Of a stretch of DNA of 64,000 bases, positions 52,940 to 62,515 are shown piece by piece. A model generated the notes under the pieces. That model had not been told where the DNA came from and searched no databases. It saw only the letters and a program-made list of their open reading frames with translations. Source of the DNA: Oceanococcus sp051252075 (GTDB lineage Bacteria > Pseudomonadota > Gammaproteobacteria > Nevskiales > Oceanococcaceae); contig JBPOFU010000001.1 in the NCBI GenBank assembly GCA_051252075.1, positions 62,001 through 126,000 of the forward strand, in the 5' to 3' direction. How positions within the stretch are numbered: the stretch's first letter is position 1; each line of letters opens with the position of its first letter. The translations under genes and the position numbers were made by a program.

Positions 52940-53218
52940 GTGTCTGACCTCAAAGCTGAATTCGAAGCCACCCTAGATCAAGTAAAAAATGCCCCGTCCG
53001 ACGGCGCCTTCAAACCCTCTAACGAGATGAAGCTGCAGATGTACGCATGGTTCAACCAAGCCAGCAAAGGCGACGTCAGCGGCAAGCGCCCCGGCATGCT
53101 GGACATGATAGGCCGCGCGAAATACGACGCCTGGGCCAAGGTCAAAGGCATGAGCGCCGATGATGCAATGCAGGCCTATATCGACAAAGTCAAAGAGATA
53201 GACAAACAATTCGGATGA
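52940..53218 (+). CDS. Acyl-CoA-binding protein
   Basis: 92 residues from a GTG start. The four-helix ACBP fold is recognised from the KLQMYAWFNQASKGDVSGKRPGM-type block (key residues: Y-x-x-x-K/Q-A, GD, RPGMLD), KYDAWAKVKGMS and the C-terminal AYIDKV. It binds long-chain acyl-CoA esters with high affinity and forms a soluble pool. ACBPs are common in eukaryotes and uncommon in bacteria. The stop overlaps the start of an alpha/beta hydrolase gene (ATGA), which suggests joint work in acyl-CoA or acyl ester turnover. Confidence 0.93.
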   Translation: MSDLKAEFEATLDQVKNAPSDGAFKPSNEMKLQMYAWFNQASKGDVSGKRPGMLDMIGRAKYDAWAKVKGMSADDAMQAYIDKVKEIDKQFG

Positions 53219-54105
53219 GCCAAGTTCTACCCTTTCCAGGGCGCAGCCAACGCAAACCGCCAACGCCGCAACAAGCCGATGTCGAGTTTTGTTGCTACGA
53301 GGGCTTTCAGCTGGCGTATGAGCAATACGGCGATCGTGCTGCGCCGCCGGTGTTCTTGATCCACGGCATATTGATGGATTCATCCTGCAACCGTGATCTG
53401 GCATTGGCCTTAGCGGACAGAGGTTATCGGGTGATCTTGTTGGACTTGCTCGGCCACGGTCGCAGCGACAAGCCCGGCCACGCCAAGGAGCTACGCATAG
53501 ATTTTTTTGCTGATCAATTGCGCACTTTGATGGATCATCTGGGCGTGGACAAAGCCATTATTGGCGGCGTTTCATTAGGTGCCATCACCAGCTTAAGTTT
53601 CGCCGCACAATGGCCGCAGCGGGTCAAAGCCATGTTCTTGGAAATGCCGGTGATGGAACGCGCGACACCGGCAGCGGCGCTAATGCTGGTGCCTGTGCTT
53701 GCCGCGGTGCGCTACATAGCGCCGCTACCTCGCGCATTGGCCAAAGTCATTCGCAAGTTTCCGCAACCGAAAAGCAATTTGCTGCAAATTGCCTACAACG
53801 GACTCAGCCAACAACCAGAGGATATTGCCGCCATTATTCACGGCGTACTGGTCGGGCCTGTGGTGCCACCAAAGCGGGTGCGTTGCACTATGGACATGCC
53901 AACCATGATCATTGCCCACGGCGGAGATTGGTTGCATAACATTGAAGATGCGCAGATTTTGCAAAAGGAAATGCCCAAGGCCGAACTGCATATCGCTCGT
54001 TCCGTATTGGAGCTACGCATGAAGCCGGAGCGATTGATGCCAAAGATTCTCGATTTCTTCCACAGAGCAGAGCCACGGCCCAATGCAGCGAACGATTTGC
54101 ACTGA
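53215..54105 (+). CDS. Alpha/beta hydrolase coupled to ACBP
   Basis: 296 residues. Oxyanion element HGILMDSS (about 45-52), nucleophile elbow GGVSLGA (about 118-124, Ser121) and a C-terminal lid and histidine region are visible. No signal peptide, so cytosolic. It begins with ATG inside the ACBP stop, and is therefore translationally coupled. A thioesterase or lipase acting on acyl-CoA or acyl esters is a reasonable guess. The histidine of the triad is not obvious at the usual late position, so catalysis is only inferred. Confidence 0.8.
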   Translation: MSQVLPFPGRSQRKPPTPQQADVEFCCYEGFQLAYEQYGDRAAPPVFLIHGILMDSSCNRDLALALADRGYRVILLDLLGHGRSDKPGHAKELRIDFFADQLRTLMDHLGVDKAIIGGVSLGAITSLSFAAQWPQRVKAMFLEMPVMERATPAAALMLVPVLAAVRYIAPLPRALAKVIRKFPQPKSNLLQIAYNGLSQQPEDIAAIIHGVLVGPVVPPKRVRCTMDMPTMIIAHGGDWLHNIEDAQILQKEMPKAELHIARSVLELRMKPERLMPKILDFFHRAEPRPNAANDLH

Positions 54106-54110
54106 GTACC

Positions 54111-55538
54111 TTACAGCTGTGATCTAAGGCGCTGACCCCAAGCTCGCAGGGCGGCTAGCAGTTCATCTTGTTCCGCATTGGCAGGTACCTGGCTGAGCAA
54201 AGCCTCATAGTCATCCAGGCTTAATCCGCCATCCGCCGCGTATTCCAAGCGCCGGCTGGTGTGTCTTGCCCATTCATCGCGCTCGGCCTCATTTAACGAG
54301 CCGGGGTGGTGGCGGGCACGATAACGAAACAGCAGTTCGTGCAAGCGTGGATCTTCAAAGGGCAGTTCAAAACCGTCGAATTCATCCGCTGTGGTTTGCA
54401 GCACCTGATTGCACAAACGGCGGTCCTGCGCGCCGACAAAACCACCGTAGAGGTTTTGTTCAGGGTCACTGATCTCATCAAACTCGCTCTGCCCGAAAAC
54501 AATTTGCAAGGTGGGGGCGACAGTCTCGATGTGATCTCGCAACAGCTTGTAATGAATGCGGCACTGTTCAAGATTCAGTGCCAAGCGTTCAGCCTGAGCG
54601 GCATCAATTGTTTTTGCTGGCGCCAACACCGGGCATTTGTTGATATGCACGGCCTTGATCGCGGCACGCTCAACACCCTCCGGCAAATCCGCGCGCGGGG
54701 TAAAAATCAGTTCGGCTAAATCTTCTGGCGGCAAATCCAGCCAAGCTTGCGGATCATGGCGTAAATCACACACCAGAACAGCGTTCTTATTAGTGGGATG
54801 CATGGCTATAGGCATAACCAAAGACAAACATCCCTGTTCTGCAGGAAAACGAGAGGAAATATGCACCACCGGCGTGTGATGCTGTAAATCCAACATGGCA
54901 CGCGCGCTATGCTTATCTTTGTTTTCCACAACGAAGTCGTACAAGCGCGGCTGACGCTCACGAATCAAACGCGCCAGTGCGATAGTCGCGTGCACATCCG
55001 ATAAAGCATCATGGGCCCGCGCTTGCTCCAGATTGTTGGCGGTGGCCAAGTGCTCTAGCTTGAAACTGGGTTTACCATCTTCACGCAACGGCCAGACTAT
55101 GCCTTCGGGTCGCAGGGCGTAGGTCATGCGGACCATATCAATGATGTCCCAACGTGAGCAGCCGTTTTGCCACTCACGCACATACGGATCATGGAAATTA
55201 CGCCAAGCGGTATGCCGGGTTAGTTCGTCGTCAAATCGCAGACTGTTATAGCCTACGCCGCAAGTACCGGGGCGCCCTAGCTGGTCCAACACGCGACGGA
55301 TAAACTCCGGCTCTGGCCAACCGCGCGCATCGGCTTCTTGTGGGGTAATCCCGGTGAGCAAACAGGCTTGCGGATGGGGAACGTAGTCCAAGCACGGCTT
55401 GCAATACTCCATCACTGCATCTTCGACGACGTTCAGCTCAAGATCGGTGCGTATTCCCGCAAACTGTGAGGGTCGATCATGCCGCGGGTTGACCCCGAAA
55501 GACTCATAATCATGCCAAAAATAGGTGGGCGCGCTCAT
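54111..55538 (-). CDS. sbcB: Exodeoxyribonuclease I
   Basis: 475 residues, equal to family length. The DEDD exonuclease site is present: WHDYESFGVNPRHDRPSQFA (about 8-27, with D and E as metal ligands), RFDDELTRH and HDALSDVHATIALARL (with the late aspartates). It degrades single-stranded DNA 3' to 5' and takes part in mismatch repair and recombination control. The gene stands alone between the ACBP-hydrolase pair and the polyene cluster. Confidence 0.95.
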   Translation of the reverse strand: MSAPTYFWHDYESFGVNPRHDRPSQFAGIRTDLELNVVEDAVMEYCKPCLDYVPHPQACLLTGITPQEADARGWPEPEFIRRVLDQLGRPGTCGVGYNSLRFDDELTRHTAWRNFHDPYVREWQNGCSRWDIIDMVRMTYALRPEGIVWPLREDGKPSFKLEHLATANNLEQARAHDALSDVHATIALARLIRERQPRLYDFVVENKDKHSARAMLDLQHHTPVVHISSRFPAEQGCLSLVMPIAMHPTNKNAVLVCDLRHDPQAWLDLPPEDLAELIFTPRADLPEGVERAAIKAVHINKCPVLAPAKTIDAAQAERLALNLEQCRIHYKLLRDHIETVAPTLQIVFGQSEFDEISDPEQNLYGGFVGAQDRRLCNQVLQTTADEFDGFELPFEDPRLHELLFRYRARHHPGSLNEAERDEWARHTSRRLEYAADGGLSLDDYEALLSQVPANAEQDELLAALRAWGQRLRSQL

Positions 55539-55665
55539 AGCTTGGTCACAATGAAAGTATGCCTAAAAGCTTACACTGCACGCCACGCCGGCTCAGCCCC
55601 TCGCAAGCGAATTCTTGCGCTATGCTCTGTACTTTTCCCAAACACTATCGAAAATCTCCAAAACC

Positions 55666-56988
55666 ATGACGCACCAATGTGACATCGCCGTGATCGGCGG
55701 AGGCCCCGCAGGGTCAACAGCCGCCTACGCACTGGCGAAAAAGGGCTGGAACGTGACCTTGTTTGAAAAAGACAAGCACCCGCGTTTTCATATAGGTGAA
55801 TCCATGCTGCCTATGTCGCTGCCACTGTTCGAACAGTTGGGCGTTGGCGATCAAGTCAAAGCTATCAGCGTGCATAAAAGCGGGGCTGAGTTCTACGACA
55901 AAGCAGGGAAGCGTGCGCCGACACGATTCTATTTCCGTAATGCCTTAGACAAAAACCACCCTAACGCTTACCAAGTACGCCGCGACCAGCTCGATGAAAT
56001 ACTGCTACGTAACTGTGAAAAAGCAGGCGCTCAGGTGCTGGAAGAAACCCGAGTTCGCAAAGTGGAGTTGGATGAACACAATGGTTCACGGCTCACGGTG
56101 CAAAATAAAGGCGGTGAAACCCAGCAATGGTCGGCCCGCTATGTGGTGGATGCATCCGGCCGCGATACCATGCTGGCTAACAAACAAGGTTTCAAACGTA
56201 AGAATCTGCGCCATGGCAGCGCCGCATTGTTCGGACATTTCAAAAATGTAACCCGCCATGAGGGCGAGGATGCCGGCCTGATCAGTGTCTGCTGGTTTGA
56301 ATACGGCTGGGTTTGGATGATTCCACTGCCAAATGACGTCATGAGTATCGGTGCCGTGTGCGATCCGGATTATTTACGCTCTCGCAAAACCAGCCCAGAA
56401 GATTTTTTGCAGAAAACCCTGCAATTGGCTTCGCCGGCAGTGCGCGAACGAATCAAAGACGCTGAACTGATTACGGCGGTCAGCGCCACCGGCAATTACT
56501 CCTACGAATGTGACGAAATGTGCCTGCCGGGCGCGGTGCTGGTCGGTGATGCCTATGGCTTCGTCGATCCGGTGTTTTCCAGCGGTGTCCTGCTTGGCAT
56601 GCGCAGTGCCTTGCGCGGCGCTGATTATGTGGATGCGGTGCTGAAAAGCTGTCCGTCGGTGGCCGAGAAAAAAGCAACACTGGAAAATCTCACCCGCCGC
56701 AGCATTAAAGATTTTTCTTGGATGATCAATCGTTTCAACTCACCCAGCATTCAACTTCTCTTTATGTACCCGGCCAATCCTTTGCGAGTACAGGAAGCGG
56801 TGATTTCCCTGCTGGCCGGTGATGTGGACAGAGATAACGGTGTGCGTCCACGCTTGCGTGTGTTTCAAGTGATTTACTATCTCTATGCCTTGATTCAACC
56901 ATTCGCCACGATAAGGGAATGGAAGAAGCGAAAACAGCGTGCCCATGTCGAATTCAGCGGCGGCACGGCCGAAAGCGATGCGACCTAA
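55666..56988 (+). CDS. FAD-dependent halogenase/monooxygenase-like enzyme of the polyene cluster
   Basis: 440 residues from the ATG at 55666; an earlier in-frame start at 55615 lacks family similarity. FAD motif GGGPAGS (11-17), PRFHIGES (39-46), and GWVWMIP (214-220), the W-x-W-x-I-P motif of flavin-dependent halogenases. Lys71 in HKSGAEF sits where such enzymes carry the catalytic lysine. Related genes occur in aryl polyene, xanthomonadin and flexirubin clusters. It probably modifies the aryl head group by halogenation or hydroxylation. A geranylgeranyl-reductase-like function is the alternative. It is the left border of the cluster. Confidence 0.78.
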   Translation: MTHQCDIAVIGGGPAGSTAAYALAKKGWNVTLFEKDKHPRFHIGESMLPMSLPLFEQLGVGDQVKAISVHKSGAEFYDKAGKRAPTRFYFRNALDKNHPNAYQVRRDQLDEILLRNCEKAGAQVLEETRVRKVELDEHNGSRLTVQNKGGETQQWSARYVVDASGRDTMLANKQGFKRKNLRHGSAALFGHFKNVTRHEGEDAGLISVCWFEYGWVWMIPLPNDVMSIGAVCDPDYLRSRKTSPEDFLQKTLQLASPAVRERIKDAELITAVSATGNYSYECDEMCLPGAVLVGDAYGFVDPVFSSGVLLGMRSALRGADYVDAVLKSCPSVAEKKATLENLTRRSIKDFSWMINRFNSPSIQLLFMYPANPLRVQEAVISLLAGDVDRDNGVRPRLRVFQVIYYLYALIQPFATIREWKKRKQRAHVEFSGGTAESDAT

Positions 56989-57003
56989 ACCAAGCCCGAT
57001 GAT

Positions 57004-58248
57004 TTAGCCCTGCAGTAAGGCCAATACATCTTGCTGGCGGACCTTGCCCGTTGCATTACGCGGAATGGCTGTCACTTTGAGCAAGGGGCGGGGCATAAAG
57101 ACTGGATCTATGCGCTGCGCCAAAGCCTGCCGGATCTGTGACAACTCTAAGCCCGGTGCAACAACCAGCGCTGCTGGACGATCGCGCTCAGGCAGCAACA
57201 ATGCAAAGGCATCGTCGACACCAGGTAGTGCCAGTAATTGATGATTCAAGGCATCCAATGAGTATCGCTTACCGGCCACTTTGAGCATATTTTGCGGACG
57301 CCCTCGCAGACGGAAACGGCGCTCATCCAACCTATCTATGTCATCTTGCAGGTTGCAGCCCAGCGGCAAATGCTCAGCCGCAATCTCAGCGCCAAATGCC
57401 GCGATAAAACGGGCTGAATCGAATAATGTCCAAATATCGCTGCGCGCAGTCGCACGACTGGCAATCGCACCCGTTTCTGTACTGCCGTAAACCTCCAAGA
57501 CCTGGCCACCACATGCCTGCTCCAGCGCCAAGGCCAAGACCTGATCCAGCGGGGCGGTTGCAGAAACGATTTGATCTACACGCGGCCAGTCCAAGCCACT
57601 ATTCAGCAAAGCGCGCAAATGCAGCGGTGTACTCACCAACACGCGAGGGTGTGGCAAACGCGCCACTGCATCAACGATATCTTGTGGAAAAAAAGGTTTT
57701 CCCGCATCAACACGACAGCCGCAAATGAGAGCACTGAGTACGGACATCTCCAGCCCGAACATATGCTGGGGTGGCACAGTTGCGACGATATGCGTCTTGC
57801 CGGCCCGCCAAGCGGCTGCGCGCGCCATACCACGAACGGAACCTTGCAAAGCGCTCCACGATTTGTGTATCGGTTTGGGCTGACCAGTACTGCCAGAAGT
57901 GAAGCACACCACTGCGGAATCGCCGACATGCCAAGGCTGAAAGTCTTCGGCTACGGGCAAATCCTCACTAAGCTCAGGCGAAACCAAATCCGTTGCTTTT
58001 GGATACAGAGCGTGAATTTGATTTAAATGATCCACGGCACTAGACGCAGGCAACAAACACGGCTGTTCTGCATCATTCGCTAGCAGCAAGCCCACCGCAA
58101 AGCGTGCCCGATCCGCTTGATCATTGATCCACGCTTCGCCACCCGCATCCACCGCTCGCCAATCACGTGCAGCTGTCAAAATTTGGCCGTTGCTATACAC
58201 ATGCCCTTGGCTTATGAATCCGCCCTGAGGATGGCACGGCAAACTCAT
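57004..58248 (-). CDS. AMP-dependent acyl/aryl ligase of the polyene cluster
   Basis: 414 residues, shorter than normal acyl-CoA synthetases (500 or more). The adenylate motif CFTSGSTGQPKPIHKSW (about 130-146), YGSTETGAIA (about 248-257) and the C-terminal NATGKV with the catalytic lysine (about residue 404) are present. In aryl polyene clusters such a ligase activates the starter acid (for example 4-hydroxybenzoate or coumarate) and loads it on an acyl carrier protein. Its start overlaps the COG4648-type gene (ATGA), which follows the ACP gene in the same operon. Confidence 0.87.
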   Translation of the reverse strand: MSLPCHPQGGFISQGHVYSNGQILTAARDWRAVDAGGEAWINDQADRARFAVGLLLANDAEQPCLLPASSAVDHLNQIHALYPKATDLVSPELSEDLPVAEDFQPWHVGDSAVVCFTSGSTGQPKPIHKSWSALQGSVRGMARAAAWRAGKTHIVATVPPQHMFGLEMSVLSALICGCRVDAGKPFFPQDIVDAVARLPHPRVLVSTPLHLRALLNSGLDWPRVDQIVSATAPLDQVLALALEQACGGQVLEVYGSTETGAIASRATARSDIWTLFDSARFIAAFGAEIAAEHLPLGCNLQDDIDRLDERRFRLRGRPQNMLKVAGKRYSLDALNHQLLALPGVDDAFALLLPERDRPAALVVAPGLELSQIRQALAQRIDPVFMPRPLLKVTAIPRNATGKVRQQDVLALLQG

Positions 58249-58841
58249 GGCCGACGAAAATCAGTCTTGATCAGCGCCTGCACATAGGCACGCAAGCCCG
58301 TATGTTGAAGATGTGGAAACAACACCCGACGCAATCCGAATTCAACCACAAAAACCAAACCAATCAATGCATAGCTAATGAAATTGGTGAACAAAGACCA
58401 CCATTCGTGGCTGGCAAACGCGGCAAGCACAAGACCGAACACGCCCATGCCGGTAAAAAGCGCCGTCCAAAACCAGGTTGTTTGGCGGGTATAACGTTCA
58501 ATCTCCGGCGGCAGGGTTTCCCCGCGAATTTTTTCCGCAACCACCGAGATCATGGCGCGACGGCCCTGGCCTAAACTGTGTAGAAAAATCAACGCGAGAA
58601 ACATGTTGATTAGCGCATGAGGCAAATACAGGAAATACAGCCCCCAGCCGGACTGGCAAAACCACACGCTGAACGCACATCCCACTGCTGCCAACAGCCA
58701 AGCCCAGAGGCGACCTTGCCGCATCAAGCCACTAAGGCTGAGTAGCAGCAATAAACTGATCGCTGCGGCCTGCAACCAATTTGAATCGGTAATGACCGCT
58801 GCATGCACCAACAGCGGATACAAGATCCAAAGAAACTGCAC
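58245..58841 (-). CDS. COG4648-type membrane protein of the polyene cluster
   Basis: 198 residues from a GTG that overlaps the ACP stop codon by one base. About six hydrophobic segments (roughly 5-20, 25-40, 45-65, 70-95, 125-145 and 155-172) form an integral membrane protein. This family (COG4648) is found again and again next to the ACP and AMP ligase in aryl polyene clusters; its job is not established. A membrane platform for the pathway is inferred. Confidence 0.85.
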   Translation of the reverse strand: MQFLWILYPLLVHAAVITDSNWLQAAAISLLLLLSLSGLMRQGRLWAWLLAAVGCAFSVWFCQSGWGLYFLYLPHALINMFLALIFLHSLGQGRRAMISVVAEKIRGETLPPEIERYTRQTTWFWTALFTGMGVFGLVLAAFASHEWWSLFTNFISYALIGLVFVVEFGLRRVLFPHLQHTGLRAYVQALIKTDFRRP

Positions 58842-59116
58842 TACTGCTGGCTTACAACGTATTCGGACAGCGAACGCAAAGAACGGAAAATGGCTTTGTT
58901 CTGTTCGTCATCGGCACGAATTTGCACCTGAAATTTCTGCGCGATCGCTTGGGCGATTTCCAGGGCGTCAATGGAATCCAGGCCTAAACTGTCTGGGTCA
59001 TGCCCAAACAGCGGCGCTTCCGGCGCTATTTCTTCAGCGACGACGTCTTCCAAATTCAGAGTTTCCACCAGCATGGCAGCCAGTTCCTGTTCTTGTACGG
59101 TTTGTGTCTCGGACAT
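58841..59116 (-). CDS. Acyl carrier protein of the polyene cluster
   Basis: 91 residues from the ATG at 59116 (MSETQTVQEQ); a longer frame would run under the divergent thioesterase gene. The phosphopantetheine attachment serine is Ser48 in LGLDSIDALEIA, followed by the typical acidic helix. It would carry the growing polyene chain. It is divergent from the thioesterase gene across 84 nt, so this short region must contain promoters for both arms of the cluster. Confidence 0.92.
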   Translation of the reverse strand: MSETQTVQEQELAAMLVETLNLEDVVAEEIAPEAPLFGHDPDSLGLDSIDALEIAQAIAQKFQVQIRADDEQNKAIFRSLRSLSEYVVSQQ

Positions 59117-59200
59117 AGCGGTGAGCGTTGGGCCAGTATTCAAACGTGGCATCATAGCGGCAGCCCACTTACTCATCCAGCATAACGCGCCAATTGACGC

Positions 59201-59605
59201 ATGATTGAACACCAAACTGAACTCTGCATACCTTTCCACGATGTCGACATGATGGAGATCACGTGGCATGGCCACTACGTGCGCTATCTAGAAATTGCAC
59301 GCTGCGAACTGCTCGATAAAATCGATTACAACTACCTGCAAATGTTCGACTCTGGCTATTCATGGCCGGTCATCGACATGCGCCTGCGCTATGTAAAAAG
59401 CAGCGCCTTTGGTGATCGCATCCGCATCGTTTCGCGTTTGGTGGAAACGGAATTTCGTTTGAAAATCGACTATGTCATTTACAACGCGAAGACTCAGCAG
59501 CGTTTGACCAAAGCGCATACGGTACAAGTGGCGGTGGACATGCAAACTGGCGAGATGTGCTACCCCTGTCCAGGCATACTGGCGCAAAAGCTCGCCGCAG
59601 CTTGA
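59201..59605 (+). CDS. 4HBT-type acyl thioesterase of the polyene cluster
   Basis: 134 residues, hotdog fold. The active-site block is VDMMEITWHGHYVRYLEIAR (Asp16, His24, Gly25 as in 4-hydroxybenzoyl-CoA thioesterase-type enzymes). It could release or edit acyl groups during polyene assembly. It is the first gene of a + strand run in which every next start overlaps or nearly touches the previous stop. Confidence 0.87.
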   Translation: MIEHQTELCIPFHDVDMMEITWHGHYVRYLEIARCELLDKIDYNYLQMFDSGYSWPVIDMRLRYVKSSAFGDRIRIVSRLVETEFRLKIDYVIYNAKTQQRLTKAHTVQVAVDMQTGEMCYPCPGILAQKLAAA

Positions 59606-60213
59606 TGATGCGCCTCGCAAGCCTGCTCATATGGGTACTCATAGCACCACTGGCGCAAGCCGAAAGCGACGCCTTGCAAGCCATACGCGCACAGCTGCAA
59701 CTCCCAGTGCTCGACACCGGCTCATTCGTGCAAAAGCGTGAATTGGCCATGTTCCCGCAAGCCCTGATTAGCCAGGGCCAGTTTGCCCATGTGCGCGATG
59801 CAGGCTTGCTCTGGCAAGTTGAAAGCCCCATGCAATCCGATCTGCGCATATTGGCCGGGCAGGCCCAAGAGCGTATTGCGAGCGGCCCTTGGTCCGACCC
59901 GCTGCTGGGCGCGCAAGGCTCCCAAGTCGCCGCACAACTGCTGACCAGCCTATTGGCCGCTGATCTGGACGCTCTGCAGACACATTTCGATGTCACTGGA
60001 GAGATCCAAGCCGAGCTCTGGAAGCTGCAGTTACAGCCCAAGCAAGCCGCTATTCAATCCATGCTGCAATCAGCCAGCGTCAGTGGCGCAAGCCAAGTTG
60101 AGCAATTGAACATCGTCTTTGCCAGTGGCGAACAGATGCGCATCGCACTCACCCACGACAAAGCGCCGGCACTGACGCCGGCACAAGAACAGGCCCTTGA
60201 GATTACTGAGTAA
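59605..60213 (+). CDS. LolA-like outer-membrane carrier of the polyene cluster
   Basis: 202 residues from the ATG at 59605, which overlaps the thioesterase stop. A signal peptide (cleavage near AQA-E) precedes a LolA-fold-like barrel with FVQKRELAMFPQALISQGQF near residues 38-57. In aryl polyene and other pigment clusters, LolA-like proteins are thought to pass the lipid-linked product across the periplasm. It is too divergent to be the housekeeping LolA. Confidence 0.82.
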   Translation: MMRLASLLIWVLIAPLAQAESDALQAIRAQLQLPVLDTGSFVQKRELAMFPQALISQGQFAHVRDAGLLWQVESPMQSDLRILAGQAQERIASGPWSDPLLGAQGSQVAAQLLTSLLAADLDALQTHFDVTGEIQAELWKLQLQPKQAAIQSMLQSASVSGASQVEQLNIVFASGEQMRIALTHDKAPALTPAQEQALEITE

Positions 60214-62515
60214 GCGAACCGCGCTGGCGGTCTGGCTGGCGCTGATGCTGCTAAGCCTCGGCGCTTTATCGTGGCGATTATGGGCCGGCGTCTCGGTGCA
60301 AACCGATATTCGTGCCTTGCTCCCAGCCGCAGAATTACCGCCCGCGCTGCAATCTGCAATCGACCAAGTGCAAGAGCAGGCTCTAGACCAGCATTTGCTA
60401 CTGCTGGGCAGTCGCGATAAAGCACGTCTTCCACAGGCGCTGGAATTGGTCCGAAAAAGCTTGCAAGGCGACGGCGTATTTCAAGTACAGCACTGGGACA
60501 AACAAGCCCTGCGCTCCCATGCCGTTTATTTACAACACCCCTATCGGGTCATAGCACCCAGCGATGAAAAAATGGGTGCCGAGGCTTTGGCCCAGCGAGC
60601 GCTGGCCCGTCTCTACAGCCTGTCTGGCCTAACATCCCGCACCTCGTTTTCTGAAGACCCATTCGGGGTCTTGTCGACCTGGCTGAACCAACGCCCCACT
60701 TATTCCCCCTTCAGTTTGAACGGGGAATGTTTGTACCGCTTTGAACAACAGCGCCACTGGTGCCTGATGCAGCTCCAAGCGAACACCCCGGGAATGGGTT
60801 TGCAGCAAACCGCGGCGCGAGTCGCCACCCTGGACAAAGCCCTACTAGCGGGAACAGCCGCGATACCTGCACTGCAAATTTTTGATGCTGGAGTCAGTCG
60901 CCACGCCGATTTCGCCGCAAGCACTGCGAAACGGGAATTCTCATTTATCAGCTTGGGCACCATCACCGGCATCGTCGTGTTGCTGGGTTTGCTATTGCGC
61001 AGTCTCAGCGCCTTGCTCACCGCCAGTGTTGTGCTCGCCAGTGGGGGATTGTTGGGACTGAGCGCTTGTTTGTTGTTGTATCCACAGCCTCACTTAATCG
61101 CTTTAGTCTTCGGCGCTTGCCTGCTGGGCGTGGCGGTCGACTATGCCTTCCACTTTCTTTGTTCCGCAGGCGATGGGACACAGCGCTTGCACACTATCCG
61201 TAGCGGTTTGCGCCTAGGCTGGCTGACCACCAGCGCGGGCTTTGCCTTCTTACTGCTGGCGCCGTTTGACAGCTTGCGTCAGGTTGCCATTTTTGCTGTT
61301 GCCGGCCTCAGTGGCGCCTACCTCAGCGTGGTGCTGCTGCTGCCACAACTGCCCAAACGGCTGCTCAGCCAAGCACCAGCACAATTACTACAAACGATAT
61401 CTTCACATTGGCCTGCTGCTGATAACGCGAACAAATCGATTTTACTGTCGCTTATTGCGGCACTAGGCGTCAGCTTACTGCTGTCTATAAACCTGCAGAG
61501 CAAGGAGAACGTACGCGCTCTACATGCCGGCTCCGTAGACCTACTTGATCAAGAAATGCACGCACGCGAATTGATCGACAGCATAGATGCCGCGCAACTG
61601 TTCATCGTTCACGGTAAAACTGACGAACAACTGATAAAGACGAATCAAGCACTGGACATCGAACTACACAAAGCTGTCACGCAGGGGCAGTTAAGACGTT
61701 TCATGTCGATCAGCCAAGCTCTGCCTCATCAAGCCGAGCAACAACGCATCTATGAACATTGGGCGAATACTATATTTGCCGCGGGCGCGGCCTTGGATCA
61801 GTTGCAAGATCAACTGAACCTTCCCGCGCAATGGGTGGCAACACAGCGTCAACAGTTTGCGTCTAGCCAACCTATCTCGTTAAGCGACTGGCATTCCTCA
61901 CCTGCCAGTTGGCCGCAAAGCGATTTATTCATCGATACTAACGATGGCGAACAGTGGGCCATGGTGCGTTTAGGAGGCATTTCGCAGCTTAATGCGCTGC
62001 ATACTATTGCCAAGCAATTGCAAGACAGCGGCCATGATGTGCAGTTTTTTGACCCTCTAGATGCCGCATCACAGGGCCTAAGTTCTGCGCGGCTGGCCGC
62101 AACGAAAGTTTTAGGGTTCGCTTTGTTGGCCGTGCTGGTCATATTAATCCTGCGTTACGGCATCGTTGCAGGATCGGTTTCCAGCCTACCGTTGGCACTC
62201 GCCATCAGTGTATGTCTTGCCGGTCTCACCATACGCGATCAGCCTTTCAGCCTGTTTTGTGTATTCGCATTGCTGTTGGTCGTCGGCATGGCCATCGATT
62301 ACGGATTATTTGTCCGCGAAGGGCCTGCCAATGATGTGCACAGCTTGCTTGCGGTGTCTTTATCGGCAATGACCACACTATTGGCATTTGGCTTGCTCGG
62401 GTTCAGTTCCACACCGGCGCTGAAAGATTTCGGCTTTATCGTCACACTGGGTATTGCGTGTGCGTGGTTTTCCACCTTGTTACTACATCGCGCGGGCTGG
62501 ATGAAAAAAGCATGA
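60197..62515 (+). CDS. MMPL/RND-family exporter of the polyene cluster
   Basis: 772 residues from a TTG at 60197, 17 nt before the end of the LolA-like gene. Two repeats of one plus five membrane helices (about 10-30 and 255-400; 425-440 and 640-765), each with a large extracytoplasmic loop, show the MMPL layout. VDYAFHF and AIDYGLFV hold the aspartate-tyrosine pairs used for proton flow. Such exporters move polyene-lipid products out of the inner membrane. A DUF3261 gene follows with an ATGA overlap. Confidence 0.9.
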   Translation: MRLLSKRTALAVWLALMLLSLGALSWRLWAGVSVQTDIRALLPAAELPPALQSAIDQVQEQALDQHLLLLGSRDKARLPQALELVRKSLQGDGVFQVQHWDKQALRSHAVYLQHPYRVIAPSDEKMGAEALAQRALARLYSLSGLTSRTSFSEDPFGVLSTWLNQRPTYSPFSLNGECLYRFEQQRHWCLMQLQANTPGMGLQQTAARVATLDKALLAGTAAIPALQIFDAGVSRHADFAASTAKREFSFISLGTITGIVVLLGLLLRSLSALLTASVVLASGGLLGLSACLLLYPQPHLIALVFGACLLGVAVDYAFHFLCSAGDGTQRLHTIRSGLRLGWLTTSAGFAFLLLAPFDSLRQVAIFAVAGLSGAYLSVVLLLPQLPKRLLSQAPAQLLQTISSHWPAADNANKSILLSLIAALGVSLLLSINLQSKENVRALHAGSVDLLDQEMHARELIDSIDAAQLFIVHGKTDEQLIKTNQALDIELHKAVTQGQLRRFMSISQALPHQAEQQRIYEHWANTIFAAGAALDQLQDQLNLPAQWVATQRQQFASSQPISLSDWHSSPASWPQSDLFIDTNDGEQWAMVRLGGISQLNALHTIAKQLQDSGHDVQFFDPLDAASQGLSSARLAATKVLGFALLAVLVILILRYGIVAGSVSSLPLALAISVCLAGLTIRDQPFSLFCVFALLLVVGMAIDYGLFVREGPANDVHSLLAVSLSAMTTLLAFGLLGFSSTPALKDFGFIVTLGIACAWFSTLLLHRAGWMKKA

